A DNA stretch of 64,000 nucleotides from Paraburkholderia bryophila (GTDB lineage: Bacteria > Pseudomonadota > Gammaproteobacteria > Burkholderiales > Burkholderiaceae), in the NCBI RefSeq assembly GCF_003269035.1, contig NZ_QLTK01000022.1, positions 62,001 through 126,000 on the forward strand, in the 5' to 3' direction. This document shows positions 42,052 through 51,125 of this stretch, piece after piece. The position numbers and the translations under genes are program-made. Each line of letters begins with the position of its first letter. Within the stretch, counting starts at the first letter, position 1. Below the pieces are notes generated by a model. That model was given only the letters and a program-made list of their open reading frames with translations, was not told the DNA's origin and did no database searches.

Positions 42052-43467
42052 GTGAACCATCCCGTGCCGCCGGCCCCGCTGCGCCGGCCGTTTCCCGCCG
42101 AATTGCTGAGCGCGCTCAGGGCCGCTTTCGGCGAGCGCGTGTCGGTGGCTGAAGCCGTACGCGCCCATCATGGCCGCGACGAGTCGCCGTTCGATCCCCA
42201 ACTGCCCGACGCGGTCGTTTTCGCCCGCACTACCGAAGACGTGCAGACCGTCGTCACGCTGTGCGGCCAGCATAACGTGCCGATCATTCCGTACGGCAAC
42301 GGTTCGTCGCTCGAAGGACATTTGCTGGCGGTGCATGGCGGCGTCTCCATCGATCTGTCGGAAATGAACCGGGTCCTGTCGATCAACGCCGAAGACCTCA
42401 CGGTCACCGTGGAACCGGGCATCTCGCGCAAGCAGTTGAACGAGGCACTGCGCGACACCGGCCTGTTCTTCCCGATCGACCCCGGCGCGGACGCGAGCAT
42501 CGGCGGCATGTCGGCCACGCGAGCGTCGGGCACCAACGCCGTGCGCTACGGCACGATGCGCGAAAACGTACTCGGTCTGACCGTGGTGCTGGCCGACGGC
42601 CGCACCATCAAGACCGGCACGCGGGCACGCAAATCGTCCGCAGGGTACGACCTCACGCGCCTGTTTGTCGGCTCCGAGGGCACGCTCGGCGTGATCACGG
42701 AAATCACCGTGCGCCTGTATCCGCAACCGGAAGCCGTATCGGCCGCGGTTTGCGCGTTTCCGTCCATGGGCGACGCAGTGCGCGCCGTCATCGAAACGAT
42801 CCAGATGGGCGTGCCGATCGCGCGTGTCGAGTTCGTCGACGCACTCGCCATCCGCTCGATCAACCGTCATTCGAATCTGACGCTGCAGGAAGCGCCCACA
42901 TTGTTCTTCGAATTTCACGGCACGCAGGCGGGCGTGAAAGAGCAGGCGGAACTGGTGCAGGAAATCGCCGCGCAGAATTCGGGTGAAGGCTTCGAATGGG
43001 CCACCCGGCCGGAAGACCGCAGCCGTCTGTGGAACGCCCGTCACAATGCCTATTTCGCGATGCTGCAACTGAAGCCCGGTTGCCGCGCCGTGACCACCGA
43101 CGTCTGCGTGCCGATCTCACGCCTCGCGGAATGCGTGCAGGAAACGGAACTGGACCTGAAAGCGTCGCCGTTGCCCTGCCCGATCGTCGGCCATGTCGGG
43201 GACGGCAATTTCCACGTGGTGATCCTGATCGATCCCGACAAGCCGGAAGAACTCGCCGAAGCCGAGCGCCTCAACCATCGGATCGTCCAACGCGCGCTGC
43301 GCATGGACGGCACCTGTACCGGCGAGCACGGCGTCGGACTGCACAAGATGGGCTTTCTGCTCGAGGAACACGGCGACGTCGCCGTCGACACGATGCGCTC
43401 GATCAAGCACGCCCTCGACCCACGCAACCTGATGAACCCCGGCAAGATTTTTAGCTGGGCGGCTTGA
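42052..43467 (+). CDS. FAD-linked oxidase, D-lactate dehydrogenase (cytochrome)-like
   Basis: 471 residues, GTG start with AGGAGA at 42041-42046. The PCMH-type FAD domain is visible in 'VPIIPYGNGSSLEGHLLAVHGGVSIDLSEMNRVLSI' and 'DPGADASIGGMSATRASGTNAVRYGTMRENVLGLTVVLADG'. The C-terminal catalytic domain includes 'GDGNFHVVILIDPD' (His) and 'CTGEHGVGLHKMGFL'. This is the pattern of D-2-hydroxyacid dehydrogenases such as LDHD, which feed electrons to cytochrome c or quinone. Its position before glcDEF suggests joint use of 2-hydroxy acids. Substrate is inferred, not shown. Confidence 0.87.
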   Translation: MNHPVPPAPLRRPFPAELLSALRAAFGERVSVAEAVRAHHGRDESPFDPQLPDAVVFARTTEDVQTVVTLCGQHNVPIIPYGNGSSLEGHLLAVHGGVSIDLSEMNRVLSINAEDLTVTVEPGISRKQLNEALRDTGLFFPIDPGADASIGGMSATRASGTNAVRYGTMRENVLGLTVVLADGRTIKTGTRARKSSAGYDLTRLFVGSEGTLGVITEITVRLYPQPEAVSAAVCAFPSMGDAVRAVIETIQMGVPIARVEFVDALAIRSINRHSNLTLQEAPTLFFEFHGTQAGVKEQAELVQEIAAQNSGEGFEWATRPEDRSRLWNARHNAYFAMLQLKPGCRAVTTDVCVPISRLAECVQETELDLKASPLPCPIVGHVGDGNFHVVILIDPDKPEELAEAERLNHRIVQRALRMDGTCTGEHGVGLHKMGFLLEEHGDVAVDTMRSIKHALDPRNLMNPGKIFSWAA

Positions 43468-43495
43468 CGGGTTGACGGGTTGACGGGTTGGCGGG
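43464..43495 (+). repeat. 8-bp tandem repeat (TTGACGGG, four units)
   Basis: Three exact TTGACGGG units (43464-43487) and a fourth TTGGCGGG (43488-43495), starting at the last codon of the D-LDH-like gene and running into the gap before glcD. The stop codon TGA lies in the first unit. Such arrays can change length by slippage. Confidence 0.8.
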
Positions 43496-43611
43496 CCCGG
43501 CCGTCGCGTGACGAGATGGCAACAGCAGTAACAACGGCAGCAGCGGCAGCAACCACGGCGGCACCCACGCCGCACAGCACCCCAGGCGAGACGCACGAGG
43601 AGACGAGCAAC

Positions 43612-45105
43612 ATGAACGCACCCGCTGAACTGACGGCAGAAGTACTCGCCCAGCGCCAGCGCGAAGTCGTGCAGGCGCTAATGGCCGTATTGCCGACCCA
43701 CTGTCTGCTGTATCGGGAAGAGGACACCGTCGCTTACGAATGCGACGGCCTCGCCGCGTACCGGCGTCTGCCGCTCGCGGTCGCGTTGCCGGAAACGGAG
43801 TCGCAGGTGCAGCGCATCGTGCAGATCTGCCACCGTCTCGACGTGCCGATCGTGCCGCGCGGCGCGGGCACCGGTTTGTCGGGCGGCGCAATGCCGATCC
43901 GGCACGGCGTGGTGGTCTCGCTCGCCCGCTTCAGGAAAATCGTCGAAGTCGATTCCTACGCGCGAACCGCCACCGTGCAACCCGGCGTGCGCAATCTGTC
44001 GATCTCCGAAGCCGCCGCGCCGTACGGCTTGTACTACGCGCCGGACCCGTCGTCGCAGATTGCCTGCACGATCGGCGGCAACGTGTCGGAGAATTCCGGC
44101 GGCGTCCACTGCCTTAAATATGGCCTTACCGTGCACAACGTGCTGCGCGTGCGCGCGGTGACCATGGAAGGCGAGATCGTCGAATTCGGCTCGCTCGCGC
44201 CGGACGCGCCCGGTCTCGATCTGCTGGCGGTGCTGATCGGCAGCGAGGGGATGTTTGCGATCGTCACGGAAGTCACCGTCAAGCTGATCCCGAAACCGCA
44301 GTTGGCGCAGGTCATCATGGCCAGTTTCGACGACGTCGTGAAAGGCGGCGACGCGGTTGCCGGCATCATTGCCGCGGGCATCATCCCGGCGGGCCTGGAG
44401 ATGATGGACAAGCCGGCCACGCGCGCCGTCGAGGAATTCGTCAAGGCCGGCTACGACCTCGACGCGGCGGCGATCCTGCTGTGCGAATCGGACGGCACGG
44501 TCGAAGAAGTCGCCGACGAAATCGTCCGCATGACCGCGGTGCTGCGTGAACAGGGCGCCACCCGCATCCAGATTTCGCGCTCGGAAAGCGAACGGCTGCG
44601 CTTCTGGTCCGGGCGCAAGAACGCGTTTCCCGCCGCCGGCCGCATTTCACCCGACTACTACTGCATGGACGGCACCGTGCCGCGCCGCAGTATCGGGCCG
44701 CTGCTGGCGCGCATCGAAGACATGGAGAAGAAGTACGGCTTGCGCTGTATCAACGTATTCCATGCTGGCGACGGCAATATGCATCCGCTGATCCTCTTCA
44801 ACGGCAACGATCAGGACGAGTGGCACCGGGCCGAGGCGTTTGGTTGCGACATCCTCGAAGCCTGCGTGGAACTCGGTGGCACCGTGACCGGCGAGCATGG
44901 CGTCGGGATCGAGAAGATCAACTCGATGTGCGTGCAGTTCTCGCCCGAGGAGCGCGACACGTTCCACGCGGTCAAGCGGGCTTTCGACGCGCCCGGTTTG
45001 CTCAACCCCGACAAGGGCATTCCCACCCGGGCGCGCTGCGCGGAGTACGGCAAGATGCACGTGCGGGGCGGTTTGCTGCCCCACCCGGACCTGCCGCGTT
45101 TCTAG
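43612..45105 (+). CDS. glcD: Glycolate oxidase FAD subunit GlcD
   Basis: 497 residues from the ATG at 43612 (E. coli GlcD is 499); an in-frame Ala/Thr-rich extension upstream has no family support. GAGGAG lies 9 bp upstream of the ATG. FAD domain: 'VPIVPRGAGTGLSGGAMPIRHGVVVSLARFRKI', 'YYAPDPSSQIACTIGGNVSENSGGVHCLKYGLTVHNVLRVRAV' and 'IGSEGMFAIVTEVTVKLIP'. Catalytic domain: 'NVFHAGDGNMHPLILFNGND' and 'GTVTGEHGVGIEKI'. With GlcE and GlcF it oxidises glycolate to glyoxylate at the membrane. A 198-bp gap with its own promoter separates it from glcE. Confidence 0.95.
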   Translation: MNAPAELTAEVLAQRQREVVQALMAVLPTHCLLYREEDTVAYECDGLAAYRRLPLAVALPETESQVQRIVQICHRLDVPIVPRGAGTGLSGGAMPIRHGVVVSLARFRKIVEVDSYARTATVQPGVRNLSISEAAAPYGLYYAPDPSSQIACTIGGNVSENSGGVHCLKYGLTVHNVLRVRAVTMEGEIVEFGSLAPDAPGLDLLAVLIGSEGMFAIVTEVTVKLIPKPQLAQVIMASFDDVVKGGDAVAGIIAAGIIPAGLEMMDKPATRAVEEFVKAGYDLDAAAILLCESDGTVEEVADEIVRMTAVLREQGATRIQISRSESERLRFWSGRKNAFPAAGRISPDYYCMDGTVPRRSIGPLLARIEDMEKKYGLRCINVFHAGDGNMHPLILFNGNDQDEWHRAEAFGCDILEACVELGGTVTGEHGVGIEKINSMCVQFSPEERDTFHAVKRAFDAPGLLNPDKGIPTRARCAEYGKMHVRGGLLPHPDLPRF

Positions 45106-45247
45106 CGCCTGCGTCACAGAGAGCGTCACAGGGGGCGTAACCGAGGACACAACCCAAGGCCTAGCCCCAGACCAGCGCCGCGCCTGGCCTGCCACCGCGG
45201 CGCTTTCAACCCACTACCCTGATTACCCGATGCGGGTCCGCTCCTGG
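45106..45247. other. Spacer between glcD and the glcE promoter
   Basis: Nothing coding was identified in these roughly 140 bp. GGCGTAACC- and GTCACAG-type short repeats occur (GCGTCACAG twice near 45110-45130). No terminator with a T-run is evident after glcD. Confidence 0.3.
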
Positions 45248-45275
45248 TTGCCAGCGAGCCCCCGCCCGGTACAAT
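45248..45275 (+). promoter_or_regulatory. Promoter of glcE
   Basis: TTGCCA (45248-45253), 16 bp, TACAAT (45270-45275), 28 bp before the glcE ATG. It suggests that glcEF can be transcribed separately from glcD. Confidence 0.55.
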
Positions 45276-45303
45276 CGATCGAAACACAACGAAGCAGGAC
45301 ACC

Positions 45304-46392
45304 ATGGAAGAGGACGACATCGTCGCCGTATGGTCGGAACGCGTGCGTTCCGCCAGCGCCGAGGGACGCGCGTTGCGCATCCGTGGCGGCGGCACCAAAG
45401 ACTGGTACGGCCAGGCGCTGGAAGGTGACATCCTCGATACGCGCGCTTATCGCGGCATCATTGCTTACGATCCGGCGGAGCTGGTCATCACCGCGCGCGC
45501 GGGCACGCCCTTGCTGGAGATCGAAGCCGCGCTCGCCGAACATCATCAGATGCTCGCCTTCGAGCCACCGCATTTCGGGCCGCAGGCCACCTTCGGCGGC
45601 TGCATCGCGGCCGGCATCGCCGGGCCGCGCCGTCCTGCGGCCGGTGCGGCGCGCGACTTCGTGCTGGGCGCCGTGATCATGAACGGCCAGGGGCAGAAAC
45701 TGCACTTTGGCGGCCAGGTCGTGAAGAACGTGGCCGGTTACGACGTCTCGCGTCTAATGGCGGGCTCGCTCGGCACGCTCGGCCTGATCCTCGAACTGTC
45801 GATCAAGGTCCTGCCGCTGCCGCAGGCCGAAACCACCCTCAAGTTCGACATGAACGGCACGGACGCGGTCCGCAAGCTCAACGAATGGGGCGGCCGGCCG
45901 TTGCCGATTACCGCGAGCGCATGGCGTCACGGCACGCTTGCCGTGCGCCTGGCCGGCGCGGAATCCGCGGTCAAGGCGGCGCGCACCGCGCTCGGCGGCG
46001 AAGTCGTCGACGCGGTCGAAGCGGAACGCTTCTGGGCCGGTCTGCGTGAACAAACCGACTCGTTCTTCGCGGCGATTCCGCCGAAAGCCGCGCTGTGGCG
46101 CCTGGCGTTACCGTCGATCACCGAGCCGCTGCAATTGCCCGGCGCGCAATTGATGGAATGGGGCGGCGGCCAGCGCTGGTGGATCACCGACACCGACGCG
46201 CAAACCGTGCGCATCAGCGCCAAGCAGGCCGGCGGCCACGCCACGATTTTCCGCACCGGCCTCGGTTACGACCGCGGCGCCGGGGTCTTCACGCCGCTCC
46301 CCACGCCGTTGATGAAAATCCATCGCGGCCTGAAAACCGCTTTCGACCCGGCCCGCATCTTCAATCGCGGCCGTCTCTACCCCGACTTCTGA
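45304..46392 (+). CDS. glcE: Glycolate oxidase FAD-binding subunit GlcE
   Basis: 362 residues, related to GlcD but shorter. The FAD domain is seen in 'ALRIRGGGTKDWYGQALEGDILDTRAYRGIIAYDPAELVITARAGTPLLEIEAALAEHHQMLAFEPPHFG', 'ATFGGCIAAGIAGPRRPAAGAARDFVLGAVIMNGQGQKLHFGGQVVKNVAGYDVSRLMAGSLGTLGLI' and a terminal 'RGLKTAFDPARIFNRGRLYPDF', the GlcE signature. It is required with GlcD and GlcF for glycolate oxidation. glcF starts 8 bp after its stop codon, so the two are co-translated. Confidence 0.95.
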   Translation: MEEDDIVAVWSERVRSASAEGRALRIRGGGTKDWYGQALEGDILDTRAYRGIIAYDPAELVITARAGTPLLEIEAALAEHHQMLAFEPPHFGPQATFGGCIAAGIAGPRRPAAGAARDFVLGAVIMNGQGQKLHFGGQVVKNVAGYDVSRLMAGSLGTLGLILELSIKVLPLPQAETTLKFDMNGTDAVRKLNEWGGRPLPITASAWRHGTLAVRLAGAESAVKAARTALGGEVVDAVEAERFWAGLREQTDSFFAAIPPKAALWRLALPSITEPLQLPGAQLMEWGGGQRWWITDTDAQTVRISAKQAGGHATIFRTGLGYDRGAGVFTPLPTPLMKIHRGLKTAFDPARIFNRGRLYPDF

Positions 46393-46400
46393 GCGACGCG

Positions 46401-47627
46401 ATGCAAACCAACCTCGCGGACTTCATTCGCAATACACCCGACGGCGACGAAGCCGACGCGATCCTGCGCAATTGCGTGCACTGCGGTTTCTGCACGGCCA
46501 CCTGCCCCACCTATCAGATTCTCGGCGACGAACTCGACGGCCCGCGCGGGCGCATCTATCTGATCAAGCAGATGGTGGAAGGCGCGCCGGTCACGCGCAG
46601 CACCCAGGTTCACCTGGACCGCTGCCTGACCTGCCGTAATTGCGAAACGACCTGCCCGTCCGGCGTGCAATACGGCCGGCTGGTGGAAATCGGCCGCAAG
46701 ATCACCGAGGAAAAAGTTACGCGACCGGCCGGTCAGCGGCTGGTGCGCCGGTTGCTCGCGAGCTTCGTGCCGAACAGCGCGCTGTTCACGCCGACCATGC
46801 GGATCGGCCAGCACTTCCGCGCGCTGCTGCCGAAGAAACTGCGCGACAAGGTGCCCGCGCGGCAACGTCCGCTCGAATGGCCGACGGCGAAGCACGAGCG
46901 CAAGATGCTGATGCTGGCAGGCTGCGTCCAACCGTCCATGATGCCGAACGTGAACATCGCGACCGCCCGTGTGCTCGACGCGCTCGGCGTGGAAACGCTG
47001 ATTGCGCCGGACGCCGGCTGTTGCGGCGCGATCCGCCTGCATCTGGGCTACAACGACGAAGCGCTCGACGATCTGCGCGCCAACATCGACGCATGGTGGC
47101 CGTATGTCGAGCAGGGCGTGGAAGCGATCGTCATGAACGCGTCCGGCTGCGGCGCGACGGTCAAGGAATACGCGCACCTGCTGCGCGACGATCCGGCGTA
47201 CGCGGAGAAGGCCGCCCGGATCGTGGCGTTGACGCGCGACATCGCGGAAATCCTGCCGGAGTTCGAGGAAGCACTGGTCGCCGTCACCCGCCGCCGCGCG
47301 GTGCATACGGTGGCGTTTCATCCGCCTTGCACGTTGCAGCATGGTCAGCAGGTGCGCGGCCGGGTCGAACACGTGCTCGCCGCACTCGGCGTCGACGTTC
47401 GGCTGCCCGCCGACAGTCATCTCTGCTGCGGTTCCGCCGGCACTTACTCGCTGACGCAACCCAAGCTCTCGTATGCGCTGCGCGACCAGAAGCTCGAACG
47501 ATTGCAGGCGCAGGAGCCGCAGGTCATCGTGTCGGCGAACGTCGGCTGCATTGCGCATCTGCAAAGCGGCACGCAGACGCCGGTCGCGCACTGGATCGAA
47601 CTGGTCGAACACATGCTGTCCGTATAA
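46401..47627 (+). CDS. glcF: Glycolate oxidase iron-sulfur subunit GlcF
   Basis: 408 residues from the ATG at 46401. Two 4Fe-4S ferredoxin clusters are clear: 'CVHCGFCTATCP' and 'CLTCRNCETTCPSG'. They are followed by two CCG-type cysteine-rich domains ('APDAGCCGAIRLHLGYND' and 'DSHLCCGSAGTYSLTQPKLS') as in GlcF, LutA and GlpC. It passes electrons from the flavin subunits to the membrane quinone pool. Last gene of glcEF; yggS follows 37 bp later. Confidence 0.96.
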   Translation: MQTNLADFIRNTPDGDEADAILRNCVHCGFCTATCPTYQILGDELDGPRGRIYLIKQMVEGAPVTRSTQVHLDRCLTCRNCETTCPSGVQYGRLVEIGRKITEEKVTRPAGQRLVRRLLASFVPNSALFTPTMRIGQHFRALLPKKLRDKVPARQRPLEWPTAKHERKMLMLAGCVQPSMMPNVNIATARVLDALGVETLIAPDAGCCGAIRLHLGYNDEALDDLRANIDAWWPYVEQGVEAIVMNASGCGATVKEYAHLLRDDPAYAEKAARIVALTRDIAEILPEFEEALVAVTRRRAVHTVAFHPPCTLQHGQQVRGRVEHVLAALGVDVRLPADSHLCCGSAGTYSLTQPKLSYALRDQKLERLQAQEPQVIVSANVGCIAHLQSGTQTPVAHWIELVEHMLSV

Positions 47628-47628
47628 T
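47623..47628 (+). promoter_or_regulatory. Possible -10 box for yggS
   Basis: TATAAT overlaps the glcF stop codon, 37 bp before the yggS ATG. A -35 hexamer of good quality was not found, so this is tentative. Confidence 0.3.
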
Positions 47629-47664
47629 CGGGACATCGCCTTAACCGGTTTCAGCTTACGCGCC

Positions 47665-48363
47665 ATGCCCGATCTGATTCACAACCTCGAAGCGGTGCAG
47701 CAGCGCATCGCCGCGGCCGCGCAGGTGGCCGAACGCGACCCGCGTTCGATCACCCTGCTCGCGGTGTCCAAGACCTTCCCTGCCGAAGACGTACGCGCCG
47801 CGCACGCCGCCGGCCAGCGCGCCTTCGGTGAAAACTACGTGCAGGAATCGCTGACCAAGATCGACACGCTCGCCGATCTGCGCGCGTCGCTCGAATGGCA
47901 TTTCATCGGCCCGTTGCAGTCGAACAAGACGCGGCCGGTCGCCGAGCAATTCGACTGGGTGCATTCGGTCGACCGGCTGAAAATCGCGCAGCGGCTGTCG
48001 GAGCAGCGGCCCGATCATCTGCCGCCGCTGAACGTGTGCCTGCAGGTGAATATCAGCGGCGAGGCGTCGAAAAGCGGCGTGAGCGTGGCCGAGGCCGTGG
48101 AAGTCGCGCCCGCGATCGCCGCGCTGCCGAAGCTGAATTTGCGCGGCCTGATGGCGATTCCGGAGCCAGCCGGCAGCATCGACGATCAGCGTGTGCCGCA
48201 TCGCCGGTTGCGCGAGTTGTTCGAGCGTTTGCGCGACGACGGACTCGAACTCGATACGTTGTCGATGGGCATGTCGAGCGACCTCGAAGCCGCGGTGCTC
48301 GAAGGCGCCACGATCGTGCGCGTCGGCACCGCGATTTTCGGCGCACGGGATTACTCCAACTGA
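47665..48363 (+). CDS. PLP homeostasis protein YggS (COG0325)
   Basis: Single-domain PLP-binding TIM barrel that buffers pyridoxal phosphate. 232 residues from the ATG at 47665. The PLP lysine lies in 'ITLLAVSKTFPAEDVRAAHAAGQRAFGENYVQESLTK'. 'LEWHFIGPLQSNKTRPVAEQFDWVHSVDR', 'LQVNISGEASKSGV' and the phosphate-binding 'LSMGMSSDLEAAVLEGATIVRVGTAIFG' match the family. proC follows, the frequent yggS-proC pairing in bacteria. Confidence 0.95.
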   Translation: MPDLIHNLEAVQQRIAAAAQVAERDPRSITLLAVSKTFPAEDVRAAHAAGQRAFGENYVQESLTKIDTLADLRASLEWHFIGPLQSNKTRPVAEQFDWVHSVDRLKIAQRLSEQRPDHLPPLNVCLQVNISGEASKSGVSVAEAVEVAPAIAALPKLNLRGLMAIPEPAGSIDDQRVPHRRLRELFERLRDDGLELDTLSMGMSSDLEAAVLEGATIVRVGTAIFGARDYSN

Positions 48364-48421
48364 CTCGTGCAAGCCCTTTGACGATTCATTGGGCGCTGCA
48401 CGGCACTACTCTTTAAACATC

Positions 48422-49237
48422 ATGAAAATTGCTTTTATCGGCGGTGGCAATATGGCCGCCGCGTTGATCGGCGGTCTTATCAAGCGTGGCGTCGCGCCGG
48501 CCGACCTCTACGCGATCGATCCCAACGAAGCGACCCGCGAGCGCAATGAGCAGCAGTTCGGCATCAAGACCGGCGCGGCTGCCGATACTGCGCTCGCCGC
48601 GTACGACGCCGTCGTGCTGGCCGTGAAGCCGCAGATACTGAAGAGCGTCGCCGAAGGGCTGGCGCCGCATCTGAACGCGTCGCAACTGGTGGTCAGCATC
48701 GTCGCCGGGATTCGCATGGAAGACATGTCGCGCTGGCTTAACGGTCATGCGCGGGTCGTGCGGGTGATGCCGAATACGCCTGCGTTGATCGGCATGGGCG
48801 TGACCGGGTTGGTCGCCACCGCAAGCGTCGACCAAGCGGGTCGTGCGCTCGCGTCGCAGGTGCTGGGCGCGGTCGGCGAAACGGTCTGGTTCGACGACGA
48901 AGCGAAGATCGACGCGGTCACCGCGATCTCGGGCAGCGGGCCGGCCTATGTGTTCTATTTCATTGAGGCGCTGCAGGAAGCCGCGCGCCAGCTCGGCATG
49001 GATGAAGCGCAAGGCCGCGCGCTCGCTGTCGCCACTTTCACCGGCGCGGCGCAACTGGCGGCGAATTCCGACGAAGCGCCGAGCCTGTTGCGCGAACGGG
49101 TGACGTCGAAAGGCGGTACGACGGCGGCGGCGCTGGCATCGTTCGACGCCAGCGGAATCAAGGACGCGATCGTACGCGGCGTACTCGCCGCCGACGCGCG
49201 CGCCAAGGAAATGGGCGGCGAGTTCGGCAAGCTGTAA
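48422..49237 (+). CDS. proC: Pyrroline-5-carboxylate reductase
   Basis: NAD(P)H-dependent last step of proline synthesis. 271 residues from the ATG at 48422. The Rossmann motif is 'IAFIGGGNMAAALIGGLIKRG', then 'AVKPQILKSV', 'VRVMPNTPALIGMGVTGLVA', and the catalytic/dimer domain 'ITAISGSGPAYVFYFIEALQEAARQLGM' and 'LRERVTSKGGTTAAALASF'. It is downstream of yggS on the same strand and convergent with ubiA. Confidence 0.97.
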   Translation: MKIAFIGGGNMAAALIGGLIKRGVAPADLYAIDPNEATRERNEQQFGIKTGAAADTALAAYDAVVLAVKPQILKSVAEGLAPHLNASQLVVSIVAGIRMEDMSRWLNGHARVVRVMPNTPALIGMGVTGLVATASVDQAGRALASQVLGAVGETVWFDDEAKIDAVTAISGSGPAYVFYFIEALQEAARQLGMDEAQGRALAVATFTGAAQLAANSDEAPSLLRERVTSKGGTTAAALASFDASGIKDAIVRGVLAADARAKEMGGEFGKL

Positions 49238-49273
49238 GCGCAGCGAGGTGTCGGAAAGGATGTTGTAGCGGGT

Positions 49274-49301
49274 CAACGCCCCGGTTCACGCTGGGGCGTT
49301 G
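49274..49301. terminator. Hairpin between proC and ubiA
   Basis: A perfect 9-bp stem, CAACGCCCC (49274-49282) with GGGGCGTTG (49293-49301). It lies between convergent genes and could stop both, although T-runs are short. Confidence 0.5.
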
Positions 49302-49406
49302 TCAACCACGCCGGAACGAAGCGTAAAGCGCGACCCGCCGATTCGAGCCGCTGCGGCCTGTGCGCCGCCAAACCGGAGCCGCCGGTGCGACGCCGGCGCC
49401 GAACAC

Positions 49407-50270
49407 CTAGAACGAGGCCGCCGCGTAGTGCGCGGCAATGCCCACGAACAGCACGCCGCCGAGCCAGTTGTTGTGCCTGAAGGCCGCGAAGCACGCCATC
49501 CGCTCGCGATGGCGGATCAGCCTGTAGTGATAGATCGCGCAGCCCAAGGCCGCCGCCCATCCCAGCCAGTACAACCAGCCGAACCCCAGCTTCACGCCGA
49601 CGCCGACGTAGATCCCCAACGTCACCGCGTAGCACAGCATGATCGCGGCCACGTCGAAGCGGCCGAAGGTCAGCGCCGAAGTACGAATGCCGATCTTGAT
49701 GTCGTCGTCACGATCCACCATCGCATACTCGGTGTCGTACGCGACCGACCAGAACACGTTGGCGAGCAGCATCACCCACGCGAGCAACGGCACGTGGCCC
49801 TGCACGGCGGCGAACGCCATCGGGATACCGAAGCCGAACGCGATGCCGAGATACGCCTGGGGAATCGCCAGAAACCGCTTGGTGAACGGATACGAACCCG
49901 CGACGAACAACGCCGCCACGGAAAGCTCTTTAGTCAGCGCGTTGAGCGGCAGAATCAGCAGGAACGCGATCAACGACAACCCGGCCGCCACGGCCACCGC
50001 TTCCCACGCCTTGATCTTGCCCGACGTGACCGGACGGTTTTCAGTGCGCTTCACATGACGATCGAAATCGCGGTCCGCATAGTCGTTGATCGCGCAACCG
50101 GCCGAGCGCATCAGCACGGTGCCGACGCAGAAGATCACCAGCAGCGGCCACGTCGGATGGCCGTCCGAAGCGATCCACAACGCGTTGAGCGTCGGCCACA
50201 GCAGCAGCACCGTGCCGATCGGCTTGTCCATCCGGACGAGGCGCAGAAACAGGGGAAGTCGGGCGAACAT
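49407..50270 (-). CDS. ubiA: 4-hydroxybenzoate octaprenyltransferase
   Basis: Integral-membrane enzyme that prenylates 4-hydroxybenzoate in ubiquinone synthesis. 287 residues with several membrane helices. The first Asp-rich motif is in 'CAINDYADRDFDRHVKRTENRPVTSGKI', the second in 'YDTEYAMVDRDDDIKIGIRTSALTFG', both needed for Mg-prenyl diphosphate binding. 'MDKPIGTVLLLWPTLNALWIAS' at the N-terminus is characteristic. It is downstream of dps on the same strand but separated by the dps terminator. Confidence 0.96.
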   Translation of the reverse strand: MFARLPLFLRLVRMDKPIGTVLLLWPTLNALWIASDGHPTWPLLVIFCVGTVLMRSAGCAINDYADRDFDRHVKRTENRPVTSGKIKAWEAVAVAAGLSLIAFLLILPLNALTKELSVAALFVAGSYPFTKRFLAIPQAYLGIAFGFGIPMAFAAVQGHVPLLAWVMLLANVFWSVAYDTEYAMVDRDDDIKIGIRTSALTFGRFDVAAIMLCYAVTLGIYVGVGVKLGFGWLYWLGWAAALGCAIYHYRLIRHRERMACFAAFRHNNWLGGVLFVGIAAHYAAASF

Positions 50271-50384
50271 GGGTCGATTCGGTGAAGGGCGAGAACGGTG
50301 CCGCTATTTTACGGGATGCGCAATGCGAGCCGCTGCCAGTCGGGCCGGACTGCTTTATGAAACTGCAGCGAAAACCGTTGCCGC

Positions 50385-50420
50385 AAAAAACAAAGCCTCC
50401 CAAACGGAGGCTTTGTTTTT
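50385..50420 (-). terminator. Terminator downstream of dps
   Basis: CAAAGCCTCC (50391-50400) pairs with GGAGGCTTTG (50406-50415); on the minus strand the stem is followed by TTTTTT. It ends dps transcription before ubiA. The plus-strand T-run (TTTTT, 50416-50420) allows use in both directions. Confidence 0.9.
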
Positions 50421-50474
50421 ATTCAAGCTCGACGACAACGCACGAACTCAATGTGAAGCGTTGGCCGTACGTAA

Positions 50475-50963
50475 TCAAGCCAGCATCGAACGCAGCATCC
50501 ACGCGGTCTTTTCGTGCGTTTGCATGCGTTGCGTCAGCAGGTCGGCGGTCGGCTCGTCGTTCGCGGCTTCCGTCGACGGGAAAATCGCGCGCGCGGTGCG
50601 CACCACGGCTTCCTGGCCTTCCACCAGCTGGCGGATCATTTCTTCAGCAGCCGGCACGCCGTCCGCTTCCGGAATCGACGACAGCTTGGCGAATTCCTTA
50701 TAGCTGCCCGGCGCATGCACGCCCAGCGCGCGAATCCGTTCAGCGATCGAATCGACCGCCAGCGCGAGCTCGTTGTACTGCGTTTCGAACATCAGGTGCA
50801 GCGTGTTGAACATCGGACCCGTCACGTTCCAGTGGAAGTTGTGAGTCTTCAGATAGAGCGTGTAGGTGTCGGCGAGCAGACGCGACAAACCTTCGGCGAT
50901 CTTCTTGCGATCCTTGTCGGTGATACCGATATTGACGTGCTGTACGGCTTCTTTCTTGGCCAT
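50475..50963 (-). CDS. dps: Dps-type ferritin-like DNA-protection protein
   Basis: Dodecameric mini-ferritin that oxidises Fe2+ with H2O2 and can coat DNA. 162 residues from the ATG at 50963, following a Lys-rich start (MAKKEAVQHVNIGIT). The ferroxidase segment 'LKTHNFHWNVTGPMFNTLHLMFETQYNELALAVDSIAERIRALG' carries the conserved His and Asp/Glu ligands, and 'FHWNVTG' is diagnostic. The length and 'RMQTHEKTAWMLRSML' C-terminus fit. It sits in the same peroxide-response neighbourhood as katA and oxyR, consistent with OxyR control. Confidence 0.95.
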   Translation of the reverse strand: MAKKEAVQHVNIGITDKDRKKIAEGLSRLLADTYTLYLKTHNFHWNVTGPMFNTLHLMFETQYNELALAVDSIAERIRALGVHAPGSYKEFAKLSSIPEADGVPAAEEMIRQLVEGQEAVVRTARAIFPSTEAANDEPTADLLTQRMQTHEKTAWMLRSMLA

Positions 50964-51125
50964 GATGACTCCTTTGAAGAGTGATACGAACCGGTCGGCA
51001 TAGTGACGATCTGCCAATGGCGAACCCGGCAAACCCGGCACTTCGAACGCCCGACAGTTTAGCGTAGAAAACTGCCGCGTTCGTGTGACGCGTGGTCGCC
51101 TGCCGCACCCACGGCCACGCCGCGA

